NCBI GenBank assembly: GCA_002838185.1
Contig: CP017948.1
Location: forward strand, 1,922,001-1,986,000
Direction: 5' to 3'
DNA length: 64,000 bases
Source of the DNA: Tenericutes bacterium MO-XQ
GTDB lineage: Bacteria > Bacillota_I > Bacilli_A > Acholeplasmatales > Acholeplasmataceae
Numbering within the stretch: the stretch's first letter is position 1; every line of letters begins with the position of its first letter. Both the position numbers and the translations under genes were made by a program. Below the pieces are notes generated by a model that was given only the letters and a program-made list of their open reading frames with translations, did not search any database and had not been told where the DNA came from. Shown here in pieces: positions 8,875 through 16,813 of this stretch.

Positions 8875-8907
8875 AGAAAATGATATAGATGCTTTATCTA
8901 TACCATT
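8875..8907 (-). terminator. terminator after the DUF445 gene
   Basis: On the minus strand ATGGTATAGAT pairs with ATCTATATCAT around AAAGC and is followed by TTTTC. It lies 18 bp beyond the DUF445 stop and separates that gene from the HAD gene. Confidence 0.7.
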
Positions 8908-8924
8908 TCACACAATCAAATATC

Positions 8925-9521
8925 TTAGATAAATAAGGTGATCACATATTGAATAACCCCAATAAATGCACCTAAGAATAAGCCAACGATTTCAACAAAA
9001 CGCAACTCTTTATTCATCAATCCAAAGATAATTTTTTCGAACTCAATGAAGTCTAACTCATCAATTCTATCTTTAACCATCTGATAAATATTTAAATGAT
9101 CAAAACTTGCATGTTTAAATTCCTCTAACATTTGATCAAACATTTCATCACTGTGCTTGTTCATATATTTTTCGATAAACGGCTTAACATCTCCACCTAT
9201 AAACATAGCGATTGCAGGAGGAATAGCTTCTGTAAGTTTTTCAACAATAACTTTCTTTAGCTTCTCTTTAATCACATCCATGTGCTCTTCATTTAAGAGT
9301 TGATCCATCATCGCTTCTTTTGATAATAATTCTTTTTCAATGATATCAGCTAATGACATAGCGATTTGATCTTTTCTTTTAGGAAAAACACCTTGAATAT
9401 TCATACCCAAAAACTTATGAGGGTTGATTGGTCGAAAAAGCATTTTGATCGCAATCTTATTTGTCAACCATCCAATTAAACCACCAACTATTATAAATAA
9501 TATAAGTTTTTCTATTTCCAT
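8925..9521 (-). CDS. DUF445 family membrane protein
   Basis: The ATG at 9521 is used because AGAGGTG precedes it; a GTG nine bases earlier lies within the site. The 198-residue product starts with a transmembrane segment and the family signature GWLTNKIAIKMLFRP. It continues GVFPKRKDQIAMSLADIIEKELLS, a long helical soluble part, and a second transmembrane segment at the end. DUF445 proteins (YheB-type) are membrane-attached and of unknown function. It is flanked by terminators on both sides and so is monocistronic. Confidence 0.85.
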   Translation of the reverse strand: MEIEKLILFIIVGGLIGWLTNKIAIKMLFRPINPHKFLGMNIQGVFPKRKDQIAMSLADIIEKELLSKEAMMDQLLNEEHMDVIKEKLKKVIVEKLTEAIPPAIAMFIGGDVKPFIEKYMNKHSDEMFDQMLEEFKHASFDHLNIYQMVKDRIDELDFIEFEKIIFGLMNKELRFVEIVGLFLGAFIGVIQYVITLFI

Positions 9522-9627
9522 AATACGCACCTCTTGATATATTATTTTTTAATTTGTTATCGTGGAATATTATATCATATCTTAGAATTAATTACGTTTT
9601 TTCCAAGTCTTTTTACAATCACTTAAA

Positions 9628-9657
9628 CAAAAAAGGTATAGTGTTTTTATACCTTTT
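9628..9657 (-). terminator. terminator after the vWA lipoprotein gene
   Basis: AAAAGGTATA pairs with TATACCTTTT on the minus strand, loop of seven, followed by T residues; it lies 17 bp past the stop at 9674. Confidence 0.75.
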
Positions 9658-9673
9658 CATTCATAGAATCATA

Positions 9674-11203
9674 TTATTGTCTTGCTTTAAGTCTTTCTGC
9701 AATTTCAACAAGCTCAATAAACTCATCTCTATATCCAAACTCATCTTTACCAATATTGGCATTAGCTCTTGAGATCACTTCATCAAAACTTGCATTATAT
9801 TTGTAAGCGGAATCTCTAAGTAATAATCCAAATTCAACAACTGCACTTGAAAAATCAAATGTTTCACTCGTTTCTAATGAATAATCAGCTTCATATGCTT
9901 GATATTCAATAAGTTCAGATGTATCACTATTTGGATCTTTATATCTGATTGCTAAATACATAAGTTCATCTAGATAATTTTCACCTGTATATCTTAACTC
10001 AGAAATTTCATCAAATGTTTGTTCATCGATGTCTTCTTCAGAATCAGCTGGTATGATTTCATAAAATGCAATCACTACATGACCAGCACCCATGTCTCCA
10101 GCATCTTTTTCATCATCTTCAAAATCTTCATAATCTAATACTCTGTTTTCATATCCAATTAAACGATATCCTTTAACGTATACAGGATTAAATTCTATTT
10201 GAAGTTTAACATCTTTAGCGACTGTAACCATAGATGCACCTAATTCATTAATAAATACTTTTTCTGCTTCTTTATAACTATCAATATAGAAATATACACC
10301 ATTACCGTGATCCGCTAATGATTCTAAAACATCATCTCTTAAGTTACCTGTTCCAAAACCTAGAACACTTAAGAATACTCCTGTTTCTCTTTTCTCAGAT
10401 ATGAAATCTTCTAATTGACTAACATCGGATATACCTACATTAAAATCTCCATCTGTTGCGATGATGATTCTATTATTTCCACCTTCAATAAAGTTTCTTT
10501 CCGCTACTTTATATGCAAGTTCGATACCTTCCCCACCTGCAGTTGATCCGCCTGCTTGAAGATCATCTAAAGCATCATAGATTTCATTTTTGTTGGTACT
10601 GTCTCCACCTTCTAAAACAACCCCAGCAGCTCCAGCATAAACAACAATTGAAATTCTATCTTTTGGTCTTAAATTATCAATTAATAAGCCAAAAGCTCTT
10701 TTTAATAAAGGAAGTTTGTCGCTTGATGACATGGATCCAGAAACATCAATCAAAAAGACTAGGTTCATGCCATCTGTTTCTTCAAAAACAACTTCTTCCG
10801 CTTTTAAACCAACCATAAGTAATTGATGATTATCATTCCATGGTGCTTGACTAAATTCAGTAAATACATTGATGACTTCACCTTCATCTGGCGCATCAAC
10901 GTCATAATCAAAATAATTGATCATTTCTTCAATACGCACAGCATTTGGTTCAGGTAAGTATCCATCTTCTAGCATACGTCTAACATTTGCATATGATGCT
11001 GTATCTACATCTGTTGAAAATGTAGAAACAGGCATATCTTCAGTTCTTATAAACTCGTTTTCAACAATCTCTGCATATGTTTCACCTTCTACGTAAACAT
11101 CACTAGGATATGGTTCATAATCCATATACCCTTCATCCATTGACGAACATGCACTTAAAGTAAATAATCCAACAACCATAATGAACACTAACATTTTTCT
11201 CAT
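9674..11203 (-). CDS. von Willebrand factor A domain lipoprotein (YfbK-like)
   Basis: The 509-residue protein begins with a lipoprotein signal, lipobox TLSAC (Cys19). An N-terminal region typical of YfbK-like proteins (FSTDVDTASYANVRRML) is followed by a vWA domain from about residue 140. The metal-ion-dependent adhesion site is intact: DVSGSMSSSDK, a Thr in the GGSTAGGEG loop, and IIIATDGDFN. A C-terminal DUF3520-like part ends the protein. vWA domains bind protein ligands through Mg2+. It is divergent from a two-component system, and repeats in the shared region suggest control by that regulator. Confidence 0.85.
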   Translation of the reverse strand: MRKMLVFIMVVGLFTLSACSSMDEGYMDYEPYPSDVYVEGETYAEIVENEFIRTEDMPVSTFSTDVDTASYANVRRMLEDGYLPEPNAVRIEEMINYFDYDVDAPDEGEVINVFTEFSQAPWNDNHQLLMVGLKAEEVVFEETDGMNLVFLIDVSGSMSSSDKLPLLKRAFGLLIDNLRPKDRISIVVYAGAAGVVLEGGDSTNKNEIYDALDDLQAGGSTAGGEGIELAYKVAERNFIEGGNNRIIIATDGDFNVGISDVSQLEDFISEKRETGVFLSVLGFGTGNLRDDVLESLADHGNGVYFYIDSYKEAEKVFINELGASMVTVAKDVKLQIEFNPVYVKGYRLIGYENRVLDYEDFEDDEKDAGDMGAGHVVIAFYEIIPADSEEDIDEQTFDEISELRYTGENYLDELMYLAIRYKDPNSDTSELIEYQAYEADYSLETSETFDFSSAVVEFGLLLRDSAYKYNASFDEVISRANANIGKDEFGYRDEFIELVEIAERLKARQ

Positions 11204-11246
11204 AAATTTTCCCTCACTTCATTTATTTTTCACTTGTAGTATAACG

Positions 11247-11280
11247 ATAACTTGTGTCAAAAATTTGAATAACTTATGAC
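11247..11280. promoter_or_regulatory. direct repeats, likely response-regulator box
   Basis: ATAACTTGTGTCA (11247-11259) and ATAACTTATGACA (from 11269) repeat with a 22-bp period, two helical turns, as in OmpR/PhoB-type boxes. The box lies between the vWA lipoprotein gene and the divergent response-regulator gene. The same ATAACTTGT core recurs as a pair at 13470-13499. Confidence 0.55.
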
Positions 11281-11365
11281 AATGTTGTGACAAATGACAA
11301 GATAACCTAAAATAAAGTATTTTTTTGTGATATCATAAAAATAAGTAAACTAAAGGGGCGGTTTT

Positions 11366-12034
11366 ATGCATATACTTATTGTTGAAGATGAAAGACATTT
11401 AAATGATTTACTCCACGATTACATCTTAGATGCTTATCCAGATGCTTCGATAGATCAGATCTTTGATGGCATTACTGCACTCAATCAGATTCAATCTAAT
11501 GATTATCATTTAATTTTACTCGATGTGATGTTACCGCATATGAGTGGTTTTGAAATATGCAAAAAAATCAGAGAGACTAAAGATGTTCCTGTGATCATGT
11601 TATCCGCATTAAATGATGAAGAAAATCAACTCAGAGGTTATAACTTAGGCATCGACGATTATGTGACAAAACCTTATAGTCCAAAAATTGTCATCAAAAA
11701 AATAGATGCAGTATTATCTAGATATGAACATAAAACTCCAGATGAAATGATCACTTATGGTATCATTTCATATAATCTAGATCAATACAAAATCACAATT
11801 GAAAAAACACCAGTTGAACTAAATAAAAAAGAATGGGAATTATTTACGCTTTTTATATCCCATATTGGTAGAGTTTATACGAGGGAAGATTTATTAAATC
11901 TCGTTTGGGGTTATGATTACTTCGGCTATGAACGAACCATCGATACCCATATTAAACGTTTAAGAAAAAAACTATTAGGTGCATCATCTTATATCAAAAC
12001 TGTATATAAAACAGGATATAAATTCGAAAAATAA
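11366..12034 (+). CDS. OmpR/PhoB-family response regulator
   Basis: The 222-residue protein has a receiver domain with the acidic pair ED at residues 7-8, phospho-acceptor Asp53 (LILLDVMLPHMSG) and the conserved Lys in VTKPYS. The second half is a winged-helix DNA-binding domain with LNKKEWELFTLF and the recognition part TIDTHIKRLRKKL. It is read with the sensor kinase gene 26 bp downstream, which has its own AAGGAGAAC ribosome site. It probably binds the ATAACTTGT direct repeats seen just upstream and again at 13470. Confidence 0.93.
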   Translation: MHILIVEDERHLNDLLHDYILDAYPDASIDQIFDGITALNQIQSNDYHLILLDVMLPHMSGFEICKKIRETKDVPVIMLSALNDEENQLRGYNLGIDDYVTKPYSPKIVIKKIDAVLSRYEHKTPDEMITYGIISYNLDQYKITIEKTPVELNKKEWELFTLFISHIGRVYTREDLLNLVWGYDYFGYERTIDTHIKRLRKKLLGASSYIKTVYKTGYKFEK

Positions 12035-12060
12035 CTACTTTATAATAGGAAGGAGAACTT

Positions 12061-13473
12061 ATGAGAATACCTATATTTATAAAAACATTTTTATTACTTC
12101 TCATCTCTTTTTCTATTGTCTTTTTTATCAATATATATATTTCTTATCAGCGGTTCTCTCCAATGTATATAGAAGAAAACATCGAATCTGTTAAGACATC
12201 AATTTTAAACTCTGTAAATGATATTAATAATAATCTTGATTTAAATGAAACTGATTTAAAATCATTATCCAGTGAAACAGAATTCATTAGAATTGAAAAC
12301 AATGAAATCACAGATACGATTGGTCCAGACTATTTGAGTGAATCTGATATCCTTGATTTTGTCATCAACATCTTTGATAACGAAGAAACGATTAAAGAAG
12401 GACAGTTGATGTATCATGCAACTCTTGTTGAAGATGTACATCAAATCAATTATATTTATCAATATGAAGCTGGTGATTACTTAATCGTATCAACTAGAAT
12501 TCAAAACTTGCAAAATATCGATAGAGTTCTAAATAATATAAACATCACTCAGTCTATTTATATACTTGTAGCAATCACTTTATTATCCATCTTTATATCT
12601 TACAATATATCTAGACCTATACATAAAATTAATAGATACGCTAAAGATATCTCTAACTTAAATTTTAAAAATAAGTTAAACTTAAATCGTAAAGATGAGT
12701 TTAAAGATTTGGTTTCATCTCTAAATGAAATGACTTTTAATCTAAAAAAGACTTACACTGATTTAAATGAAGCTAATCAAAAACTTTCATCTGATATTGA
12801 TTTTGAGAAAGAACAAGAACAAAAAAAGAAAGAACTTATCATGATGATCAATCATGAGATTAAAACACCTTTAGCGGTCATGAAAGGCATGATTGAAGGT
12901 ATGATTGATGGCGTAGGTAGATATAAAGATAAGGAAAAATATTTAGGTGAACTACTCACTCAAATCGAAGCGATTGAATCTATCACAAAAGATTTAACCT
13001 ATTCGCTTCGCTTAGAAGATAAAATGAAGACCCAAGATATCACGCACACAAACACTATTTTAAAACAACTTAAACCACTTAAAGTATTTGCAAGTCAACA
13101 CCAAATAGAAATACAGGAAAACCTCTTATCAAGCGATTTAATGATGAGTGAAGAATTACTTTCAATTTTGATTACAAACCTTATCAAGAATGCTGTATTA
13201 TATAGTGAAGATAAGTTCGTAAAAGTTGAAGGGTATGTCGATCACAATCATTATGTCCTTATCGTTAAAAATAAAGGATATATTCCAGAAGCGGAAATTG
13301 ATAAGTTATTTAATTCGTTTTACCGTATTAAAAAACAACATGAAAAAACATCAGGTTCAGGATTAGGTTTGTTTATCGTAAAACAAATATGTGATCTTTA
13401 TGGATATACATACAAACTATTTAATGACAATGGATATGTGACCGCAAAAATTCACATTCAAATAAAAATATAA
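12061..13473 (+). CDS. membrane sensor histidine kinase
   Basis: The 470-residue protein has a transmembrane segment near residues 10-28, an extracellular sensor of about 130 residues, a second membrane segment near 160-180 and a HAMP linker (ISRPIHKINRYAKDISNL). The HisKA domain carries phospho-acceptor His265 in MINHEIKTPL. The ATPase domain has N box NLIKNAVLY and G box SGSGLGLFIV. The signal is unknown. It should phosphorylate the response regulator encoded just upstream. Confidence 0.92.
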   Translation: MRIPIFIKTFLLLLISFSIVFFINIYISYQRFSPMYIEENIESVKTSILNSVNDINNNLDLNETDLKSLSSETEFIRIENNEITDTIGPDYLSESDILDFVINIFDNEETIKEGQLMYHATLVEDVHQINYIYQYEAGDYLIVSTRIQNLQNIDRVLNNINITQSIYILVAITLLSIFISYNISRPIHKINRYAKDISNLNFKNKLNLNRKDEFKDLVSSLNEMTFNLKKTYTDLNEANQKLSSDIDFEKEQEQKKKELIMMINHEIKTPLAVMKGMIEGMIDGVGRYKDKEKYLGELLTQIEAIESITKDLTYSLRLEDKMKTQDITHTNTILKQLKPLKVFASQHQIEIQENLLSSDLMMSEELLSILITNLIKNAVLYSEDKFVKVEGYVDHNHYVLIVKNKGYIPEAEIDKLFNSFYRIKKQHEKTSGSGLGLFIVKQICDLYGYTYKLFNDNGYVTAKIHIQIKI

Positions 13474-13500
13474 CTTGTCATAGTTTTGACATAACTTGTT
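13470..13500 (+). promoter_or_regulatory. second pair of ATAACTTGT direct repeats
   Basis: ATAACTTGTCA (13470-13480) and ATAACTTGTT (13491-13500) repeat with a 21-bp period, overlapping the end of the kinase gene and preceding the small lipoprotein gene at 13532. The motif is shared with 11247-11280, which suggests one regulon. Confidence 0.5.
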
Positions 13501-13531
13501 GATAAACTATGATTGGAAAAGGAGGTGCAAA

Positions 13532-14242
13532 ATGAAAAAACTATATTTAATAATTATCTTAATCATCACAGTTTTTGTTATGGTTGGATGCTCAGCTATG
13601 GAAGAAGAACCCTATAATGATCTTCCTCATGTATATGGTAACTTGTATTATGATTATGAGACCATGACCTATAACTCAATTCATTCATCGGATATTTTTT
13701 ATAACATCGGAGATGTCAAAGAAGACTTTATCATTTTGCATCAAGAAATGGAAGGTATCTCATATACATCAAATGAAATAGACGTTTATCATGCTTTCTT
13801 TGATAAACTACTTCTTTTAGCTGATGCTACTGGTCAATCAGTTGGTGTTATTATGAATTATAATTCCAGTGATTTCAAGACTGCTCTTGAGACCCATAGT
13901 ATTGAAGTTACACTAAATGATGTTGTAACATTTAATGATGTCAAATCAGCTTTAGAAACTTATAAATCTCAAAACAATAATCCTAGCATCAGAAAGATAG
14001 ACTATATATCTTATATACTTGATCAAGAGTTAACAAATGAGGATAGAGATCATCTACAGTTTCTCCAAGATGAATACTTAGAATTAGTTGATAGAAACAT
14101 CGTATTAGATTTAAAGACTATTAGTTATGAAAACTTAATCCTATCCCTTGAATCTACAGGAAAGACATATACTGAAATACAACTGGTATCTTTAAAATCT
14201 GCTTATGATCTACTTAATCTCATCTATCAGAGAAATAGTTAA
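13532..14242 (+). CDS. small lipoprotein of unknown function
   Basis: The start at 13532 follows a strong AAGGAGGTG site and gives a 236-residue protein with a lipoprotein signal and lipobox VMVGC (Cys20). The mature part is acidic and largely helical, with no motif I recognise. The gene follows the sensor kinase and is preceded by the putative regulator repeats, so it may be a target of that two-component system or take part in the same envelope response. Only location and export are supported. Confidence 0.75.
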   Translation: MKKLYLIIILIITVFVMVGCSAMEEEPYNDLPHVYGNLYYDYETMTYNSIHSSDIFYNIGDVKEDFIILHQEMEGISYTSNEIDVYHAFFDKLLLLADATGQSVGVIMNYNSSDFKTALETHSIEVTLNDVVTFNDVKSALETYKSQNNNPSIRKIDYISYILDQELTNEDRDHLQFLQDEYLELVDRNIVLDLKTISYENLILSLESTGKTYTEIQLVSLKSAYDLLNLIYQRNS

Positions 14243-14254
14243 GAGGTAGATGAT

Positions 14255-14809
14255 ATGCGTATAGAGTTTTTTAAACATGAAACAGATTTTTGGAATTGGT
14301 TAAATCAGAATTATGATAGTAATGAAGGACTATGGATAAAATTTGATAAATCGAAAACATCTTCTACACTCTCTGCTTATCAAGCATTACAAACAGCCTT
14401 ATGTTTTGGTTGGATTGATGGTCAAATCAAAAGCATTGATGAAACATACTATATGAAGTACTTTAAAAAAAGAACTTCTAAATCAATTTGGTCAACACTT
14501 AATAAAAAATATGCGAATCAATTAATCAAAGACAAAAAGATGATGCCTTCAGGTTTACTGCAAATCCAAAAAGCAAAAACTGATGGCAGATGGGAAAAAA
14601 GTGATAAACCTCCAGTTGATTTTAATATAGAAGACTTTAAATTCTTATTAAGATCATATCCAAAAGCCTATGAGACTTACTTAAATTTCTCAGCATCAAT
14701 ACAAAAAACATATGCACTAAGTTATTACACACTAAAAAAACCTGAATCTAGAATAAGACGATTAGAAACAATCATCCAAAGACTAGAATCAGGATTAAAA
14801 CCTATGTAA
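14255..14809 (+). CDS. YdeI/OmpD-associated family protein
   Basis: The 184-residue soluble protein has the family's order of motifs. EGLWIKFDKSKTS lies near residue 28, then a YQALQTALCFGWIDGQIKSIDE block, then a FKKRTSKSIWSTLNKK block, and a C-terminal helical region with the YALSYYTLKKPESRIRRLE pattern. Members are sometimes called bacteriocin-protection proteins, but the biochemical role is not established. It lies 12 bp after the lipoprotein gene, with a GAGGTAGATG start region, and 14 bp before a monooxygenase-fold gene, so co-transcription is likely. Confidence 0.82.
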   Translation: MRIEFFKHETDFWNWLNQNYDSNEGLWIKFDKSKTSSTLSAYQALQTALCFGWIDGQIKSIDETYYMKYFKKRTSKSIWSTLNKKYANQLIKDKKMMPSGLLQIQKAKTDGRWEKSDKPPVDFNIEDFKFLLRSYPKAYETYLNFSASIQKTYALSYYTLKKPESRIRRLETIIQRLESGLKPM

Positions 14810-14823
14810 GAAAAGGAGAAAAT

Positions 14824-15114
14824 ATGAATCAAAAATTACCTATGATTGTAAAGTTCAAAGTAAAGGAAGAGAAAATCAATTTCATTAAGCAAGCGCTTAT
14901 AGATATTCTCGAACCCACAAGAAATGAAGAAGGGTGTCTACTTTATGAGCTTCATCAAGATATAAATGATCCAAGTATCTTTATGTTTTATGAGGTGTGG
15001 CAAACTGTAGACCACTGGAGAGCACATGATAAACAATCGCACATTGAGGCATTTAGAAAAATCATTGATGGAGCACTTGATAGCATTGAAGTTAATCAAT
15101 TAAAAGTTATATAA
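14824..15114 (+). CDS. antibiotic-biosynthesis-monooxygenase (ABM/YgiN-like) domain protein
   Basis: The 96-residue protein is a single ABM ferredoxin-like fold: VKFKVKEEKINFIKQALIDILEPTRNEEGCLLYELHQDINDP, then FMFYEVWQTVDHWRAHDKQSHI. YgiN-like members oxidise quinols or catechol-like compounds; others are haem oxygenases or have unknown substrates. It has a good AAGGAG site and is the last gene before a strong terminator. The substrate cannot be inferred. Confidence 0.88.
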   Translation: MNQKLPMIVKFKVKEEKINFIKQALIDILEPTRNEEGCLLYELHQDINDPSIFMFYEVWQTVDHWRAHDKQSHIEAFRKIIDGALDSIEVNQLKVI

Positions 15115-15117
15115 GTC

Positions 15118-15144
15118 AAAAAGTGCTAGAATCTAGCACTTTTT
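15118..15144. terminator. bidirectional terminator
   Basis: A perfect 12-bp stem AAAAAGTGCTAG / CTAGCACTTTTT with a 3-nt loop. It ends the plus-strand run of genes and also lies 17 bp beyond the HepT reading frame on the minus strand. Confidence 0.85.
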
Positions 15145-15161
15145 ATATGTAAAAACTTATT

Positions 15162-15509
15162 TTACAGATTTTTACCTAATATCTTTTTAATATTGTTAAC
15201 AAATACTTGTAAATCATCAGTAATAGTTTCAAATAAGATATTTGAATGAATATGATCGTAATCATGAACAATCTTATTCCGAAGACCATAAATATGATGC
15301 CAAGGTATATCTTTATATTCGTTTTTAAAATCATCAGTTAGCTTTCTATGAGATAACTCACCTATTTGAAGCAGGTTAAATACAACAGCATCTTTTGTCA
15401 TTTCTTGGATATCAAAATCAGTTGCTGATTTAATTTTTGACATATATACATTTATTTAATCAGCGTGGGTTAAAATTTTGATTAAAGTTTTACTGTTTCT
15501 ACTTTTCAT
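15162..15509 (-). pseudogene. hepT: HepT-like HEPN toxin with an in-frame nonsense codon
   Basis: The full-length frame starts at the ATG at 15509, overlapping the stop of the MntA gene, and spans 115 codons before its stop, the usual HepT length. Codon 18 is TAA (minus strand 15458-15456), between HAD and INVY. The first helix (MKSRNSKTLIKILTHAD) is thus cut from the rest. After it comes a 93-residue open frame from an ATG at 15443 with the HEPN motif RNKIVHDY (Arg-x4-His-x-Tyr). HepT is an RNase toxin whose Tyr is AMPylated by MntA. Either the toxin is inactivated or a shortened form is made by internal initiation, for which I see no good ribosome site. An assembly error at one base is also possible. 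Confidence 0.75.
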
Positions 15510-15990
15510 AAAGCACAATACCTTTGTTAATATCATCCATTAAGCTTGAATTTTTATCGATATCCTTATAAAATAGTACATCTACATCTTTAACAAATAA
15601 TTGATTAATGTCTTCTAAAAGTCCAAAGTAATCCAAACCACTTAAGTTCCCGTCAATCATTAAATCAATATCACTTAATTCATCAGCGCAATTCTTGGCA
15701 TAAGATCCAAATAAAATAATTACATCTAAAGGATATTTAAGCGTCAAAGGTAAAATAACTTCTCTAATTTGAGTGATTTCATAAATTCCTTTTTTTTCAG
15801 TGATAATTCCGTATCGATTTTTAGGATATTGCTTCAAATGTGATTGAATGAGATCCAATACCCATGGGCTAGGTTTTCTTGATCCTGTCTCCCAATTTTC
15901 TATGGTTCTTTTAGGTATACCTGTAATATCACTAAGTTCTTTTTGAGTAAGATGATATTCAGCTCTTGATTCTTTTAATTTCATACTCAT
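15499..15990 (-). CDS. mntA: MntA-like nucleotidyltransferase antitoxin fused to an N-terminal XRE helix-turn-helix
   Basis: The start at 15990 has GAGGTGA five bases upstream and gives 163 residues. Residues 1-52 form an XRE-type helix-turn-helix (LTQKELSDITGIPKRTIENW). The C-terminal part is a minimal nucleotidyltransferase with GSYAKN followed by SDIDLMID, the GSX10DXD motif, and a later DVDVL that may supply the third Asp. MntA antitoxins AMPylate HepT; here the added HTH suggests autorepression. Its stop overlaps the HepT start. A palindrome lies in its promoter. Confidence 0.85.
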   Translation of the reverse strand: MSMKLKESRAEYHLTQKELSDITGIPKRTIENWETGSRKPSPWVLDLIQSHLKQYPKNRYGIITEKKGIYEITQIREVILPLTLKYPLDVIILFGSYAKNCADELSDIDLMIDGNLSGLDYFGLLEDINQLFVKDVDVLFYKDIDKNSSLMDDINKGIVLYEK

Positions 15991-16008
15991 ATATGTCACC
16001 TCACCATT

Positions 16009-16037
16009 ATATTACCACTCGTTGAGTGATATTTCAA
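16009..16037 (-). promoter_or_regulatory. mntA-hepT promoter with operator in the spacer
   Basis: On the minus strand TTGAAA (16037-16032), a 17-bp spacer and TAATAT (16014-16009). The spacer contains the palindrome CACTC-GTT-GAGTG (16016-16028). A repressor bound there would occlude polymerase, which fits autoregulation by the HTH domain of the MntA protein. Confidence 0.6.
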
Positions 16038-16046
16038 CAACTATAG

Positions 16047-16703
16047 TTATTTTTCTTTATTCTTAATAGATAAGAGAATTCCCAAAATGATGGAAAGATA
16101 ACTAGCCATAAGGACTCTATATTGAGATGGTAACATAAATGTGATCGTATGTGCAGGAATCCAGAAGAAAGGTATTGTTTTTATAATTACAAAAGAAAAG
16201 AAAAACTGATAATCAATCTTTTTAACAACTCCATGAAACTCAATATGTGCCAACTTTTTCATAGATCCTTCTGCTAAATCAATATAAGTATCTGAAAACC
16301 TATGAAACATCATAAATGTAGGTGCAAATATCACATTCATCGAAAAACTAATCATGAATGCATAAATAAGATTGTTCAAAAACACATTTTCAAAAATCAC
16401 TTGCTCATTAAATACCGCTTTGATACCACCATCAAAAAGTGGAAACACAAAAGCAAACGCCATACCCAAAAAGCCCCATACCAACGCTTTTAAGTAAACC
16501 CCAGGGTCTTTAAAATAATAACCTGTTCTAATTCTTTTAACTAATATTTCACCCATACTCGCTAAAATCATAGTTTTTAAAAAACCCATAAAATATGGAT
16601 AACTCGTTGTGAGATTTACAAAAATAGAGTTTGTCATCGGTAAAAAAACAAATAATGATATAACAACCAATATAAATACCCACATCATATCTTTAATTTT
16701 CAT
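16047..16703 (-). CDS. multi-pass membrane protein of unknown function
   Basis: The ATG at 16703 has CGAGGTGG just before it, so an ATG 18 bp earlier is not used; the product has 218 residues. It shows about six hydrophobic segments, starting near residues 5-25, with a conserved-looking polar stretch ILVKRIRTGYYFKDPG near residue 55 and ANFAPTFMMFHRF-like text near 130 (NVIFAPTFMMFHRFSDTY). I do not recognise a family with a known function. It is flanked by the TA locus and an ADP-ribosylglycohydrolase-like gene on the same strand. Confidence 0.72.
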   Translation of the reverse strand: MKIKDMMWVFILVVISLFVFLPMTNSIFVNLTTSYPYFMGFLKTMILASMGEILVKRIRTGYYFKDPGVYLKALVWGFLGMAFAFVFPLFDGGIKAVFNEQVIFENVFLNNLIYAFMISFSMNVIFAPTFMMFHRFSDTYIDLAEGSMKKLAHIEFHGVVKKIDYQFFFSFVIIKTIPFFWIPAHTITFMLPSQYRVLMASYLSIILGILLSIKNKEK

Positions 16704-16760
16704 ATGCCACCTCGAATACATCTATATTCATAATATCTTATATTTTCATATTATACAAGC

Positions 16761-16804
16761 AAAAAAAACACCACTCATTATGTACTTAAAAGTGATGTTT
16801 TCTT
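16761..16804 (-). terminator. terminator after the ADP-ribosylglycohydrolase-like gene
   Basis: On the minus strand GAAAACATCACT pairs with AGTGGTGTTTTT (one G-T pair) over a long loop and runs into eight T. It begins 9 bp past the stop at 16814. Confidence 0.6.
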
Positions 16805-16813
16805 TTTTAGTAT

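Noticed and set aside
15456-15458. Recoding of the in-frame TAA in hepT
   Set aside because: TAA is the main stop codon of the genome and no recoding signal is seen. Mutation or sequencing error is simpler.
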